Positions 13,440 through 27,179 are shown, counted from the first letter of the stretch. The stretch is DNA of 64,000 nt from Thermothelomyces thermophilus ATCC 42464 (GCF_000226095.1 NC_016477.1:3596001-3660000), one strand, 5' to 3'. Notes: generated by a model not told the origin, from the sequence alone. Numbers and translations: made by a program.

Positions 13440-14100
13440 CCTTATATTCCTTATATGTGTTTTTCTCCTTAGCCTCTTATTGCCCTTCGTACTATCAGTT
13501 ATACCGTCTAACACGCGCAGATCCCTAGCATCTATTCATTATAAGCGTTTAGCTTAGTTTATTTCTGATCACAGGTTTATAGTAATAGCGTATTCTCATT
13601 ATATAGAGTATAACCAAGTGTGCAAGATAATTGAAAAATCTCGTTGCTACAAGGCTTATATACGTTAGGGTTGTGCTTACGATGGTTCTAGCGTTTTAGT
13701 TTCTTCTTATAAGTTCCCGTTTCCTTATAAGAGTATATCTCTGATTATAATATAGTAGATCGTATTATATATAAGCAACGTCATTTAAAAGCTAAAGAGA
13801 AAGAGGCTAAAGCCTTGCTATAAGAATATTAATATAAAGCTTCCAAGGCATTAGCCTATCTAACTTAGGTCCGTAAACAACGAGAGTTCCTAGTAGAGAA
13901 GGGGGTAAATATAGTTATATAGGGTTTGTCGAATCTAGACAAATTAGAGGCGGTAGAATAGCAGGAATCGGGGGCCGTTATATAGCTTAACGGTAGCGTC
14001 GATGTTATTAACTAGGGTGCTATTTTTGGTTCTGTCCTAGATTTGCCTTTAGCCGATCCGGGTTCTACTAGTGGAACTATTCTAGTTTCTTAGGGTAGTT
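13440..14100 (+). pseudogene. antisense accessory frame of gypsy C
   Basis: Opposite to element C. Around 13,606-13,700 the frame reads Y-N-Q-V-C then R-C-Y-K-A-Y and G-C-A-Y-D-G-S, the same Cys/Tyr spacing as in B and D. After about 13,760 a Lys/Glu-rich coiled coil ends with L-R/V-R-K-Q-R-E-F-L-V-E-K-G and L-D-K-L-E-A-V-E, then an acidic tail overlapping the pol end. Stops are RIP-type. No start codon is certain. Confidence 0.5.
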
Positions 14101-17100
14101 TAAATTCTTAACGGGTTTTTATAAGTTATCTTCTAGTCTAAAATCAAGCTATTTGACTAGGTACTATAGTTCTCTATTAATAATATATAAATCTAGAATT
14201 TCTTTAACGTCCTATTCTTCCTCTTTATCCTCTGCTTCGATATATATAGTAACCTTAACGTTCTTTAGTACTAGTTTAAGAAGTAAAATATGAAAAACAT
14301 CCGTCTATAGTCATATAGATGACGGTAATGATAGTTAGTAATTAGATGTCGAAATTCGTTCTTTAATAACAAAGGGTCCGACCTTCTTAAAGTCTAGCTT
14401 CATGCTTAGTCATTTAGTTTATAAGTTTCATACGATTAGGTAGACTTTGTCTCCCCTCTCTAGGCAAGGTCCCTTAAGCCTATATTTATCGTAGTAGTTC
14501 TTTATTCTAGTCTTGACAAACTCGAGTTCCTTTTTAAGCTTTTTATATAGTACGTACATTTGTTCTACTTTGACTGCTGCTCTCGGCACTATGACCTCTA
14601 GTCCTTGCCTAAGGTCTGCTTTATATCCGTAGTTTGCGAAGAACGGTGTAACTTTAGTCGTTTCCGTTAGCGTCGTATTATAAGCGAGTTATACTATTAG
14701 CAACAGCATAACCTAGTCGTTTTACTAGTAGTTAACATAAAAGCAGAGGTACTACTTAACAACTTAGTTTAGTCGCTCTGTTTGTCTATTAGTCTGTAGG
14801 TAATATGCCGTTAACAGCTTGCTATTAACGCCTAATCGTTACATTAATGCTTACTAGAACTTCGACGCGAACTTGGTGTCTCTATCGGTGATCTATTCTC
14901 GCGGCCAAGCATATACTAATATAACTTGCCAATAGATCACGTCTGCTAACTGTTCTACTATCTAGGACTCCTTATAGGGAAAGAAGTATACCCACTTAGT
15001 CAGGCAATTTACTATAGTAAGAATACTATCATAGGTCACTCCTATAGCTATATCCTTAGATTCTAGTAGCTTCGTAATAAAGTCTATCGTAACTAAACTC
15101 TATAGTTTATTAGCTATTAGTAGTAGCTAAAGTAGCCCGTACGGCTTATATCGTGCCGTTTTGCTTCAATTACAAATATTATAGTTCTATACGACTTCCT
15201 TAACTCGTGCCGTTAACTATAGAAAGTCGTAGTGTTTCTTGACTTGTACGACAGTCTTTATAACCCCTTTATATCCTCTAAGTTTCGACTTATAGAATTC
15301 TCGAATCATTTACAGCTATTGATCTTTATTATAGATATACGCTTTACCTCGGTACCAGAGTTTTCCATCTCTTTCTTCTACTCCGTTAGGTACCAATAGT
15401 CCGGGTGCTACTTAATACTATGCCTCGTTAATCCTTTCTTCTCGAAAGATTACGTAGCATTCTAGGAACGAGTCGAGTAGATCATCTTCCACAGGTGTCT
15501 ACGTTTCGTAATATAGCATTCTATCTGTCTGTTCCTTAAACAATAGTAGTATCGTTCCTGTTTGTCCTTCTATATAATCCGTTTATCGACTTAAGATATC
15601 TACTTATACGTTCTCTTTGCCTTTCTTGTAATAGATCTCAAAGTTAAATTCCGCAAGGAATTCTACCTATCGTATTTATCGTCTGTTAAGCTCCTTTGTC
15701 GTTATAAAGTATCGTAAATTCTTATAATCTGTATATACTTATACTAGTTTAATCGTGCTACTAAGGTATAGTCACTATTCCTTAAAAGCTTTAACAATCA
15801 CAAGTAGTTCCTTGTCGTAAATTAGATAATTAAGATATAGTCTGTCAAGCTTCTTTAAAAAGAAGGCTATAGGATATAGCTTTCTTTATCTATCTCATTA
15901 TCCTAATTGTCCTCTAATAGCGTAGTCTAAAGCGTCTGTTTCTACCTCAAATGGCTTCTTAGGGTCTGGTAGTACTAGTACTAGATCTTTGGTAATGGCA
16001 TCGCGAATCTATATAAATGCTTACTTATATTGTTCTTCCCATTAGAATTTAGCATTCTTCTTAGTAAGTTCGTATAAAGGTCATACGATCGTTCCAAAGT
16101 TCTTAATGAACATCTAGTAGAAGTTTATAAATCCGATAAAGCTTTATACTTCCGTAACTAACGTCAGTCGTAGCTAATTCTTGATAGCTTTAACCTTTAA
16201 AGGTTCTATCCGAATTTATCCTAGGGATATCTTATATCCTAAAAAGACTGTCTTCCTAATATAGAATTCGCTCTTTTCCTTGTTAACTAATAGCTTATAT
16301 ATATATAGCGTGTCTAGCACTACTTTTATATACTTCTGGTGTTTATCTATTATCTTAGAGAAGATAAGTATATTATCGAGATAATATACTATAAATTTGT
16401 TAAGAAAGGGTTAGATAGCTTGATCAATTAGGGCTTAGAACGTTACTAGCGCGTTTGTAAGTCCGAATAGCATAATAAGGTACTTGTAATGGCTATAAGG
16501 TATCCTAAAGGCCGTTTTCCACTCGTCGCCTTCTTTGATCCGTATATAGTTATAGGCCGATAGCAAGTCAAGACATATAAAATATTAGGCTCCTACTAAC
16601 TAATCTCAGAGCTATAAGATTAGCAGTAACAGGTATCGGTTTTTTACAGTCTATTTATTAAGTTGCCAATAGTTAATATATAACTATAGCTTTCTATCTT
16701 TCTTAGGCATAAACAGGATTAGGTAGCCTACTAGTAATATCAACAGGCAGATATATCCTCTTCGAAGGTTCTCCTCTAAATATCGCTTAAGTTCTTCGTT
16801 CTATATCTAGCTCGTATAATAAATCTTAAAGAACTTTAGTCATACTCCTTCCTTAAGCTTGATCTCGTAATCCTATAGGCCGTGTTCTAGTAGTCCTTCT
16901 AGATATTTCGGTTCGAATGCTAGGTATCCTTTATATTCCTTTGGTACTTCCCTAGTCTTGTCTCATCTCTCGGTTTTCTAATAGTATACGAACTTAGTTC
17001 CGTCTATAGCGATGCTAGCGATTTCTCCTATCTTATCCTACTACTCTAATTGCAGTGCTCCGTATTCGTCAACGGAGAGAATAGCTATCGGCGGTTCAGC

Positions 17101-19997
17101 TCGTTCCTCCTATTACGATATCGATGTCGTTATACCGCCTCTTCTAGAGTTTATAGTAGTCTGCCTACTACTATCTGTCTCTTATGGTAGATCTGTAGAA
17201 TATGCCTTTCCTTGAGCATCGTCTGCTTGTAATCCTTACGTGCTCCCTATCTCGCTAGTCAAATACGACTCTATTCGGGGTTATAGATAGCTACCATTCT
17301 TCTAGCTAATGTCTAGGTTATAATCTTTATACTATAATAACCTTAATATTATATCTTTATTATTACCTATGTCTATAATACTAAATATAATTACTATAGT
17401 CTTCCTTACCATAGTAATATCGATTAGTTTGGTCTCCCTATATATCTATTATATCGGAAATGGCCCTTTAACTATACTATACTTCTACTTTATTCTCTAG
17501 GGTATCTATAGCTAATTTACAAGTGTTAGCGAAATCAGGTTTATCTCTGCTCTACTATCTACTAGTACGAGCATTTCATGCTATTTCCACTATACTATTA
17601 TCTATAATCGCTTGTCTTGTCGCCGTCGTCTAAAGATTACGGCGATTTCCTATATTTCTGCTAGGAGGTCTCGATATAGTGGTCTCTTACGCCAGTCCCT
17701 CCTATACTACGCTACTACCTACCGCTACATAGGCGTTAATGGTTTCCGGGCCCCTCGAAGGGCCCTAACCTATTTCCTAGGTTAGTACTAACCTCTTCGG
17801 TTATTTGGCTAATAGTAGCTTTATCGATCGTGCTCATTTCCGTAAGCCATTAAGTGCTTATAGCTTCCTACCATTAGGTCTATTCTACTTTCCATCGTAC
17901 GTACCATAGCTTCGTCTAAAGCTCCCGAATTCGCAATTTCTTTTTATCCGCGTGATAGAGGCAATCGTTACTCTAGCACGAGTCCTACGTGTCTCGTCTA
18001 GTTCCGTAGTACCTAGGCTAGGCTCGTCTTAGAACTATCGTAATGCCTTCTAGATCGTAGGCTTTGATCTTCTAGAGCAATTCGGCCGCTCTATTTCCTA
18101 TATCGTAGACCTATTCTACAGGGCGTAAGCTTCTATCCTTATTTCTTTGTTAGGTTGGCTAGTGATTGTTTTCGAATTTATCGCGGAAGTAGTATCGGCA
18201 TTTATATACTATATACTAGAACCAAGGCACTTATATATATGCCTTGTATTAAGGGTATAGTCGTATAGCGTTGCCTAGGAGGTATTAGAATTCTTTCCCA
18301 AATCCTTCCTATTATATATAGACCGTAGATACTCTAGTGCTAACATAGGAGTATTTTCTCTAGTAGCTTTCTTATATACGTTCGTCCTTTCCGCGATTCG
18401 TATATATAAACTAGTATTCTAGGTTCTATACGTTATTACTAAGTTATTAGCCGTCAAGATACTTAGTATAGCTATTAGGCCTATTGTATGTCATAGGCTA
18501 TTCTCCTTTAATAGTTTCTACAATACGTTAGAGTTCCCTTATTTCGTCCCTCATTCTATCGCTCTACTAGGCAAGTCAAATCAAGCGCCTATCCTGTTCG
18601 TATAGCTCCGTATTAAGCCAAAAAACTTTATTATAGTACCATTCGATTTGTTCCTAGAGGAATAGAACATTAGGTCTAGGTCTTTCGATTCCTTAGGTAT
18701 CGGTTGTCTATAATCTATCCTACCTCTATATAACCGTAAAACCTTACTGCCTCAAGACTAGGAGAATCGAAACTAGCAGTATATATTCCCCTGCTATATC
18801 CTATTCGGTAAGACCTATCTCTAGGTCTACAGTGACTAGTTCGGAGTACGGTACTTGTTTATCTTCACCGTCGCCGTTGTATCCAAGACTATCTATATCA
18901 CTGTCCTTGTCTTCGTAGCTTATAGCCGCTACTTCGATAACGTCCTTAGTAGTTTCGTCGATAATTATAATTTCCTTTCTAGGGACTATCTTCTACTCTT
19001 TCTTCGGGCTTCGACATTCTCGCTTATAGTGCCCTTTCTTTCTATAGTTATAGTAGGTAACATTAGACTTGTCTTTGGTCGTCTTCTTCTAGTCCTGCTT
19101 CTACGCTACGTCTATATCTATAGCTCTAGGGTACGTCCTATATGAGGTATTAACGTATACTTGCTTTTTCTTGTCGTTAGCCTTAACTATAGTTCTGTTT
19201 ATTTGACCTCGTTTCTACTACTCTTGTATATAGAGTCGATTATCGATTCTAATAGCCTATATAATGTATTTATCTAGGGTCTTAGGCCGATCGTACTTAT
19301 ATAGCTCGTCTTTAACCTTTTCCTTTAAGCTATTATAGAATAGTTATATTAATGCCTCGTCGTTAAGCTAAGACTTAAGTATATCCTATCTAAACTATAT
19401 AGTATAGGAGGCTACTAACTTAGTCTATTAGAGATTGGCAAGTCTTTCTTATATATAAATCTTCTTATCTTTGTTACTAAAAACTTTCCAAAGCTCTTCT
19501 TCGAAACGGTTATAAGATTAGAAGACTACTTATATAAACATATCTCAATCATCTTTATCTTCCTTAGTAAGGTAGTCATTCTATATAGGCTTAAACTATC
19601 TAAGTACCTTACCCTCTAGTCTTATAGCTATATAGAGGACTTTAGCTTTGTCGTCCGGAAACTTGTCGTCATTAAGCCGGAAGTAAGATCAGAGGTTTGT
19701 TAGGAATCCTACGAGATCCTCCTTAGTTCCTCTATATTTACTAGGCAGTTTAATCTTAATGTAACTCGCTTTAGCGGTCTCGAGCGTCTCGATTTTGGCG
19801 TAGGCCTTGTTAACTAACTTCTACAAGTACTTTTCATAGTTCTCGAGTTCCTTGATTCGAGCTTAAGCAGCCTTGTCTCTCTAGTCTAACTCCTAGATCC
19901 GTTACTAGAGTTAACTAAGCTAAGTAAGCAGTTGTTCGGCCATGACGTTAGTAGCCATGTCGATATCGAGGTCGAAGTTACCTCCGTTCTAAACCAT
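14050..19997 (-). pseudogene. gag-pol of gypsy C, RIP-degraded
   Basis: Reverse strand, start ATG at 19997, 28 bases after the 5' LTR as in the other copies. Domain order as in B. The RT catalytic box reads Y-L-D-N (16372-16383) instead of Y-L-D-D. The chromodomain is at about 14,100-14,300. TAG/TAA stops are dense. Confidence 0.85.
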
Positions 19998-20024
19998 AAT
20001 AGAACAAAGGGAGTAGTAATAACG

Positions 20025-20443
20025 TATGACAAACCTAACTTAGACTTCTTCTAAAAGGGTCTAGACAGAGGTAGGTAAAGCGGGACAAGTAGGTAGGTCG
20101 TCTAAGGGATTTGGTAAAGCCAAAGGGTTTATAATAACACTTAGAGTTATCTCTTATAGTAATTAGCAATACTTGGTATAAGTATTGTAATTGTAATTGT
20201 TACTACTGGTGAACTCCTAGAGTCCATTATAACGAGTGACTATTTATATGTATATATAATCCTAGTGATCATTCCTGATCATGGTGATCGTAAGTGATTG
20301 TATGGTGGTGATTACCCTGATCACTGGTGAGCGTAGTGATCACTGTGCTTCCTATGCTATAATTGGTCCTTTCGTTCCTTTGACTTGATTGGCCCATTTG
20401 TGCTAGTGGCTTAGGCAGCATCTGTATGTATATTTCTATGACA
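20025..20443 (-). repeat. 5' LTR of gypsy element C
   Basis: 419 bp, from TATGACAAACC to TTTCTATGACA. The putative self-primer segment is at 20197-20207. The PBS-like tract GGGAGTAGTAATAACG lies just outside at 20009-20024. Confidence 0.93.
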
Positions 20444-23400
20444 TAGATCGGATAATTAAAATATAATCTATTAAGCTTCTTTAAAAAGAAGGCTATAGGA
20501 TATAGCTTTCCTTGTTTATCTCGTTATCCTAATTGTCCTCTAATAGTATAGTCTAAAGCGTCCGTTTCTACCTCGAATGGCTTCTTAAGATTTGGTAATA
20601 CTAGTACTAGATCTTTAGTAATAGCGTCATAGATCTATATAAATACTTACTTGTGCTATTCTTTCTATTAGAATTTAGCGTTCTTCTTTATAAGTTTATA
20701 CAAAGGTCATACAATTGCTCTAAAGTTCCTAATGAACATTTGGTAGAAGTTTATAAATCTGATAAAGCTTTATACTTCTATAACTAATGTCGGTTATAGC
20801 TAATTCTTAATAACTTTAACCTTTAAAGGTTTTATCCGAATTTGTCCTAGGGATATTTCGTATCTTGAAAACACTGTTTCCCTAATATAGAATTTGCTCT
20901 TTTCTTTATTAACTAATAGTTTATACGCGTATAGCGCGTCTAGCACTACTTTTATATACTTCTGGTATTTGTCTATCGTTTTAGAGAAAATAAGTATATT
21001 GTCGAGATAATATACCGTAAATTTATTAAGAAAGGGTCGGATAGCTTGATTAATTAGGGCTTAGAACGTTGCTAGCGTGTTTATAAGTCCGAATAGTATA
21101 ATAAGGTACTTATAGTAGCTATAGGGTATCTTAAAGGCCGTTTTCTACTTGTCGCCTTCTTTGATCTATATATAGTTATAGGCTGATAGCAGGTTAAGAT
21201 ACGTGAAATATTAGGCCCTTGTTAACTAATCTCGGAGCTATAAGATTAGTAGTAACGGGTATCGGTTTTTTATAGTCTATTCGTTAAGTTACTAATAGTC
21301 GACATATAACTATAGCTTTCTATCTTTCTTTCTATCTTTCTTAGGTATAAATAAGACTAGGTAGCCTACTAGCGATGTCGACAGGTAGATATATCCTTTT
21401 CAAAGGTTCTCCTCTAAATATTGCTTAAGTTCTTTATTCTAAGTCTGGCTTATATAATAGATCTTAAAGAACTTTAATCGTGCTCCTTCCTTAAGCTTGA
21501 TCTCGTAATCCTATAGGCTATATTCTAGTAGTCCTTCTAGATGTTTCGGTTCAAATGCTAGGTATCCTTCGTATTCCTTTAGTACTTCCCTAGTCTTGTC
21601 TTGTCTCTTGGTTTTCTAATAGTATACAAACTTGGTTCCGTCTATAGCGATACTAGCGATTTCTCCTATCTTAACCTACTACTCTAATTATAGTACTCCG
21701 TATTCGTCAACGGAGAGAACAGCTATTGGCAGTTTAGCTCGTTCTTTCTATTATAACGTCGGTATTATTATACCGCTTCTTCTAGAGTCTATAGTAGTTT
21801 GCCTACCACTGTCTATCTCTTATAGTAGATCTATAGGATATATCTTCCCTTAAGCATTGTCTGCTTGCGATCCTTATACGCTCCCTATCTTACTAGTTAA
21901 ATACGACTCTGTTTAGGGTTATAGATAGCTACTATTCTTCTAGCTAATGTCTAGGTTATAGTCTTTATACTATAGTAACCTTAATATTATATCTTTGTCG
22001 TTACCTATATCTACGATATTAAATATAACTGCTATAGTCTTTCCTACTATAATAATGTCAATCGGTTCGGTCTCTCTATATACCTATTACGTTAGAAATA
22101 GCCCTTTGACTATACTATACTTCCGCTTTATTCTCTAGGGTATCTATAGCTAATTTATAAGTGTCGGCGAAATTAGGTTTATCTCTACTCTATTATCTAC
22201 TAGTACAAGCATTTTATACTATTTCTATTATACTATTATCTATAGTTACTTGTCTTATTACCGTTATCTAAAGATTACGGCAATTTCCTATATTTCTGCT
22301 AGGAGGTCTCGATATAGTAGTCTCTTATACTAGTTCCTCCTATACTACGCTACTACCTACTGCTATATAGGCGTTAATAGTTTCTAGGCCCCTCGAAGGG
22401 CCCTGACCCGTTTCCTAGGTCAGTGCTAACCTCTTTGGTTGTTTGGCTAATAGCGGCTTCGTCGATCGTACTTATTTCCGTAAGCCATTAAGTGCTTACG
22501 GCTTTCTACCATTAAGTCTGTTCTACTTCTCGTTATATATGCTATAGCTTCATCTAAAGCTCCCGAATTCGCGATTTCTTTTCGTCTATATAATAGAGGC
22601 AATTATTACTCTAGTACAAGTCTCATATGTCTCGTCCTATTCTATAGTACCTAGGCTAGGCTTATCTTAGAACTATTGTAATACCTTCTAGATTATAGGC
22701 TTCAATCTTCTAGAGCAATTCGACTGCTTTGTTTCCTATATCGTAGACCTATTCTATAGGGCGTAAGCTTCTGTCTTCATTTCCTTGTTAGGTTAGCTAG
22801 TGATTATTTTCGAATTTGTTATAGAAGTGGTATTAGCATCTATATACTATATACTAGAACTAGGGCACTTATATATATGCCTTATGTCGAGGATATAGTT
22901 ATATAGCGTTGCCTAGGAGGTATTAGAATTCTTTCCTAAATCCTTCCCATTATATATAGACTATAGGTACTCTAATGCTATAGTAGGAGTGTTTCTTCTA
23001 GTAGCTTCCCTATATATGCTCGTCTTTTCCATGGTTCGCGTATATAAACTAGTATTCTAAGTTCTATATATCGTTACTAAGTTACTAATCATTAAGGTAC
23101 TTAGCGTAGCTATTAGGCCTATTATATATTATAGGCTATCCTCCTTTAATAGTTTCTATAATATATTAGAGTTCCTTCGTTTTATCCCTTATCTTATCGC
23201 TCTACTAGGCAAGTCAAATCAAGCATCTATCCCGTTCGCGTGGTTCTATATTAAGTCGGAAAACTTTATTATAGTACTATTCGATTTATTCCTAGAGGAA
23301 TAGAACATTAGGTCTAGGTCTTTCAATTCCTTAAGTATCGGTTATCTACGATCCATCCTACCTCTGTATAACCGTAAAACCCTACTGCCTTAAGGCTAGG

Positions 23401-24629
23401 AGAATCGAAATTAGCGGTATATACTCTCCTACCGTGTCCTATTCAGCAAGACCTATCTCTAGGTCTATAGTGACCAGTTCGGAGTACGGTGCTTATTCGT
23501 CTTTACCATTGCTATTGTATCCGAGACTGTCTATATTACTACCCTTATCTTTATAGCCTATAGCTACTACTTTGATAACGTCCTTAGTAGTTTCGTTAAT
23601 AATCGTAATTTCCTTTCCAGGGACTATCTTCTACTCTTTCTTTAGGCTTTAATATTCTTAGTGCCCTTTTTTTCTATAGTTATAGTAAGTAATATTAGAC
23701 TTATCTTTAGTTGTCTTCTTCTAGTCTTGCTTCTATACTATATCTATATCTACAGCTCCAAGGTATATCCTATATAAGGTACTAACGTATGCTCGCTTTT
23801 TCTTATCGTTAGCCTTAACTATAGTTCTATTTATTCGACCTCATTTCTATTACTCCTATATATAGAGTTAATTATCAATTCTAATAGCCTATATAATATA
23901 TTTATCTAGAGTCTTAAGCTAATCATACTTATATAGCTTATCTTTGACCTTTTCTTTTAAGCTATTATAGAATAGTTATATTAATACTTTATTATTAAAC
24001 TAAGACTTAAATATGTCCTATCTAAACTATATGGCATAGGAGGTTACTAACTTAGTCTATTAAAGATTAGCAAGTCTTTCTTATATATAAATCTTCTTAT
24101 CTTTATCACTAAAAACCTTCTAAAGCTCTTCTTCGAAATAGTCATAGGATCGAAAGACTGCCTATATAAACGCGTCTCAGTCGTCTTCGTCTTCCTTAAT
24201 AAGATAGTTATTCTATATAGGCTTAAACTATCTAAGTACCTTGCCCTCTAATCTCGTAGCTATATAGAGGACTTTAGCTTTATTATCTAGAAACTTGTTA
24301 TCATTAAGCTAAAAGTAAGATCGGAGATTTATTAGGAATCCTACAAGGTCCTCCTTGGTTCCTCTGTATTTACTAGGTAGTTCGATCTTAATACGGCTTG
24401 CTTTGGCGCTCTCGAGTGCCTTGATTTTGGTATAGGCCTTGTTAACTAATTTCTACGAGTGCTTTTTACCGTTCTCGAGTTCCTTGATTTGAGCTTAAGT
24501 AGCCTTATCTCTCTAGTCTAACTCCTAGATTCACTAATGGAGTTAACCAAGCTAGGTAAGCAGCTATTTGGCTATAACGTTAGTAGCTATGTCGATATCA
24601 AGGTCAAAGTTACCTCCATTCTAAACTAT
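20444..24629 (-). pseudogene. gypsy D gag and pol N-terminal part, decayed
   Basis: Reverse strand. Gag begins near 24,629, the zinc knuckle lies near 23,650-23,700, protease near 22,170, and RT with Y-L-D-N in place of Y-L-D-D at 20998-21009. A short tandem duplication (TCTTTCTATCTTTCTA-like, near 21,319-21,340) is private to this copy. RIP stops throughout. Confidence 0.8.
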
Positions 24630-24656
24630 GATAAAATAAAGGGAGTAGTAATAACG

Positions 24657-25102
24657 TGTAACGAACCTAACTTAGACTTCTTCTAAAAGGGTTTAGACGA
24701 AGGTAGATTAAGTAGGACAAGTAGGCAGGTTGTCTAAGGGATTTGGTAAAGCTAAAGGGTTTATAATAATACTAGAGTTATCTCTTATAGTAATTAGTAA
24801 TGCTTGGTATAAGTACTATAATTATGATTATTACTATTAGTAAACTCTTAGAGTCTACCTAACGAGTGACTAGCTAGCGATATATATATAATTGTCTGTC
24901 CCTCTTTAATAGTTATCATTAGTACTATTTCTCCTTTTACTCTGTGATTCCGTGTTATTGACGGTGATATGTTATTATTATTAGTGAAGACCTTAGTCTT
25001 AGTGGTGATAATTTTCTGATTGGTCCGTCAAGTGATTGGCTGTTGGAATGTCCTACGTCCTAGTTATAGCCTGCTAGGCCGTCTATATGCTTATCTGTGA
25101 CA
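24657..25102 (-). repeat. 5' LTR of gypsy element D
   Basis: 446 bp, TGTAACGAACC to TTATCTGTGACA. It is followed by TTGCT, the same five bases that precede 10017. Confidence 0.93.
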
Positions 25103-26240
25103 TTGCTACTCTTATAGTATAAGGAGTTCTATAAAATGCTATTAGATCTAGGTATGGAACTATTAGGTAAAGAGAAGTGCCTCTTCCTAAGCTATAATAA
25201 ACGAGTTATCCTAATCTTCTATATTAATGACTTCTTAGTCTTCTTTTATGAAAGTAACGCTATAGTGGCTAAGTAGGTAATAGAAGGAATTAAAGCTTAA
25301 TACGACATCTATAAGTAAGGTAATGTTAGTTAGTTCCTTGGTATTAAGGTAATTTGAGACCGACCTATATATAAGATATAGTTAGTCTATAACTAATATA
25401 TTAGAAAGGTAGTAAGAAGATATAGGCTAGATATGCCTAGTATATATAAGCTAACTCCCTTAAGCTATAAAGAACTTAAGAAGTTCGAAGGGAGTACTAC
25501 TAGTACGTAGATTAAAGAGTATTAGGAGCTCGTTAGATTAATCCTATATTATATAGTTATACTATATCTAGATATTATATATATCTGTTTAATACTCTCT
25601 CGATACCTAACTAACCTAGGACTAGACTACTTATTATAGGTATAGCAAGTAGTAAGATATCTATTTAGGAGCTCTTGTCTATTAATCTAATATAGAGGTA
25701 AGCAAGCGCTAGAAAGTCTAACGCTTATAATTACTAGGGACACTTTATATATAGATAATCTAGATATATAGTATTTATTATAGGGATATATCTTCTTCTT
25801 ATTTAGAGGTCCTATTATATAGAAGGCATTATACTAGGATATTATCATAATGTTAAGCACTGAAGTAGAACTTCTAACGCTTTTCCTTATAGTAAGAGAA
25901 GCTATAGCACTTAAAAGGCTATTTATGGATATCGATCTTAAGCTCGGAGAACTCTAGAATATCTATTACAATAATTAGTAAACTATTTGACTAGTAATAG
26001 CTAAGAACAAACGTATTAACACTTGCCTATAGTATATAGATATCTATAATATATAGTTATACCAGGAAACGGCGAAAGAAACGTTTAAAGCTATATATCT
26101 ACTAATTAGTTAGATATTAGTAGATAGGCTTACTAAATGACTTAGCCGATAAGCCTTCAAGCGCTAAAAGGCTCTCCTTAATCTTTAAGATATTAGTTAT
26201 AGGCTTATATAACTAAGGGGTAGAAGATAAATCAAATTTA
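25103..26240 (+). mobile_element. Ty1/copia retrotransposon, third fragment (RT C-terminal half, RNase H)
   Basis: Resumes the copia RT interrupted at 10016. It reads L-L-W-Y-K-E-F, then the catalytic region as F-Y-I-N-D-F (copia Y-V-D-D with the second position changed) near 25,220, Q-F-L-G-I-K near 25,330, and an RNase H with S-T-E-V-E and a D-R-L-T-K end near 26,130. The frame ends near 26,235. No copia 3' LTR could be recognised because the 5' LTR is outside the window for comparison. Confidence 0.8.
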
Positions 26241-26646
26241 TTAAATAAAATACCGCCTAATACTCCCTATTTACTACTATTAGCTATTACTAGGATTAAT
26301 AGCCTTGCCCTTACCTTTATCCTAGCCAGGTAATAACGTAATATCTAATACGTCATTAGACATGTTAATATAAGCATTATAAGCCTCCTTAATCTTACCT
26401 AACTAGTAGAAGATATTATATATGGAGTAGGCGATCTTTATAAAACGCGTGAGTTTAGCCTTATCAAGCTTATACTCCTTTATATCGTCCATACTAGCAC
26501 ATTTTAGGTCACTCCGAAGAACTATATATAACTTCCTAAGATCCTATATATAACTATTAGTAATTTACCTATATATTAGAGGTAGAGGTTTAGGATCTAG
26601 GGACTTATAAAAGCCTTAGCTCTATCTAATAGAGCCTTTATTAAAT
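26241..26646. other. AT-rich stretch after copia pol, unassigned
   Basis: 406 bp between the copia frame and gypsy E. The minus strand has a frame open but for RIP-type stops (about 26,600 to 26,290, with an ATG near 26,490). I do not recognise its product. It may be copia 3' sequence or another element. E inserted here with duplication TAAAT. Confidence 0.4.
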
Positions 26647-27099
26647 TGTAACGAACCTAACTCAGACTTCTTCTAAAAGGGTTTAGACGAAGGTAGATTG
26701 AGCGGGACAAGCAGGCAGGTCGTCTAAGGGATTCGGTAAAGCTAAAGGGTTTATAACAACACTAGAGTTGTCTCTCACAATAGTCAGCGATACTTGGTAT
26801 AAGTACTATGATTATAGGTTGCTATTACTAGTAAACTCCTAGAGTTTACTATAACGAGTGACTATTTATATGTATATATACTTCTGTCGGTCGCTTATAG
26901 TCCCCTTCTATCCTGTCCTTAGATCGCCTTCGGTAGCTAGCTATCCTCCGCTATCTTTCCCTTTTTGGCAATTGTTCGCCCGTAGTAGCCTACGCTCCCT
27001 AGCGATCCTATGTTAGCCTCGCTTTGTGCCCTTCTTGATTGGTGGCTCATTTAGCCTGCTATACCCTACTAGGTCGCGGTATATAGTTAGCTTGTAACA
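26647..27099 (-). repeat. 3' LTR of gypsy element E
   Basis: 453 bp, TGTAACGAACC to CTTGTAACA on the plus strand, the same length as 41320-41772. U3 differs from A-D. A perfect inverted repeat GTAAACTC-CTA-GAGTTTAC sits beside the putative self-primer complement at 26818-26829. Confidence 0.93.
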
Positions 27100-27179
27100 C
27101 AATGCCCCCTTTTTAGGGCTTTTGACCCGAAAGCTTCTTATGACTTGTTTTAAGTACTACTAATACCCCCTTTTCCTAG

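Larger units (their letters stand above)
12953..20443 (-). mobile_element. Ty3/gypsy chromodomain retrotransposon C, full length, nested inside D
   Basis: Minus-strand element with 419-bp LTRs at 12953-13371 and 20025-20443 and target duplication TAGAT on both sides. The host sequence on the two sides joins to a continuous D sequence that matches the uninterrupted stretch near 15810 in C itself. The interior is 6,653 bp. Same LTR subfamily as A. Confidence 0.95.
20444..25102 (-). mobile_element. Gypsy element D, 5' arm
   Basis: Continues D after the C insertion: RNase H, RT, protease, extra gag segment and gag on the minus strand, then the 5' LTR. Without C the element is 7,590 bp. The right flank returns to copia sequence. 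Confidence 0.93.

Noticed and set aside
18855-19145. Hydrophobic-looking frame recurring at 18855, 32124 (minus) and 40150
   Set aside because: It is the antisense of the gag zinc-knuckle region in elements C, B and E, recurring only because the element is repeated.
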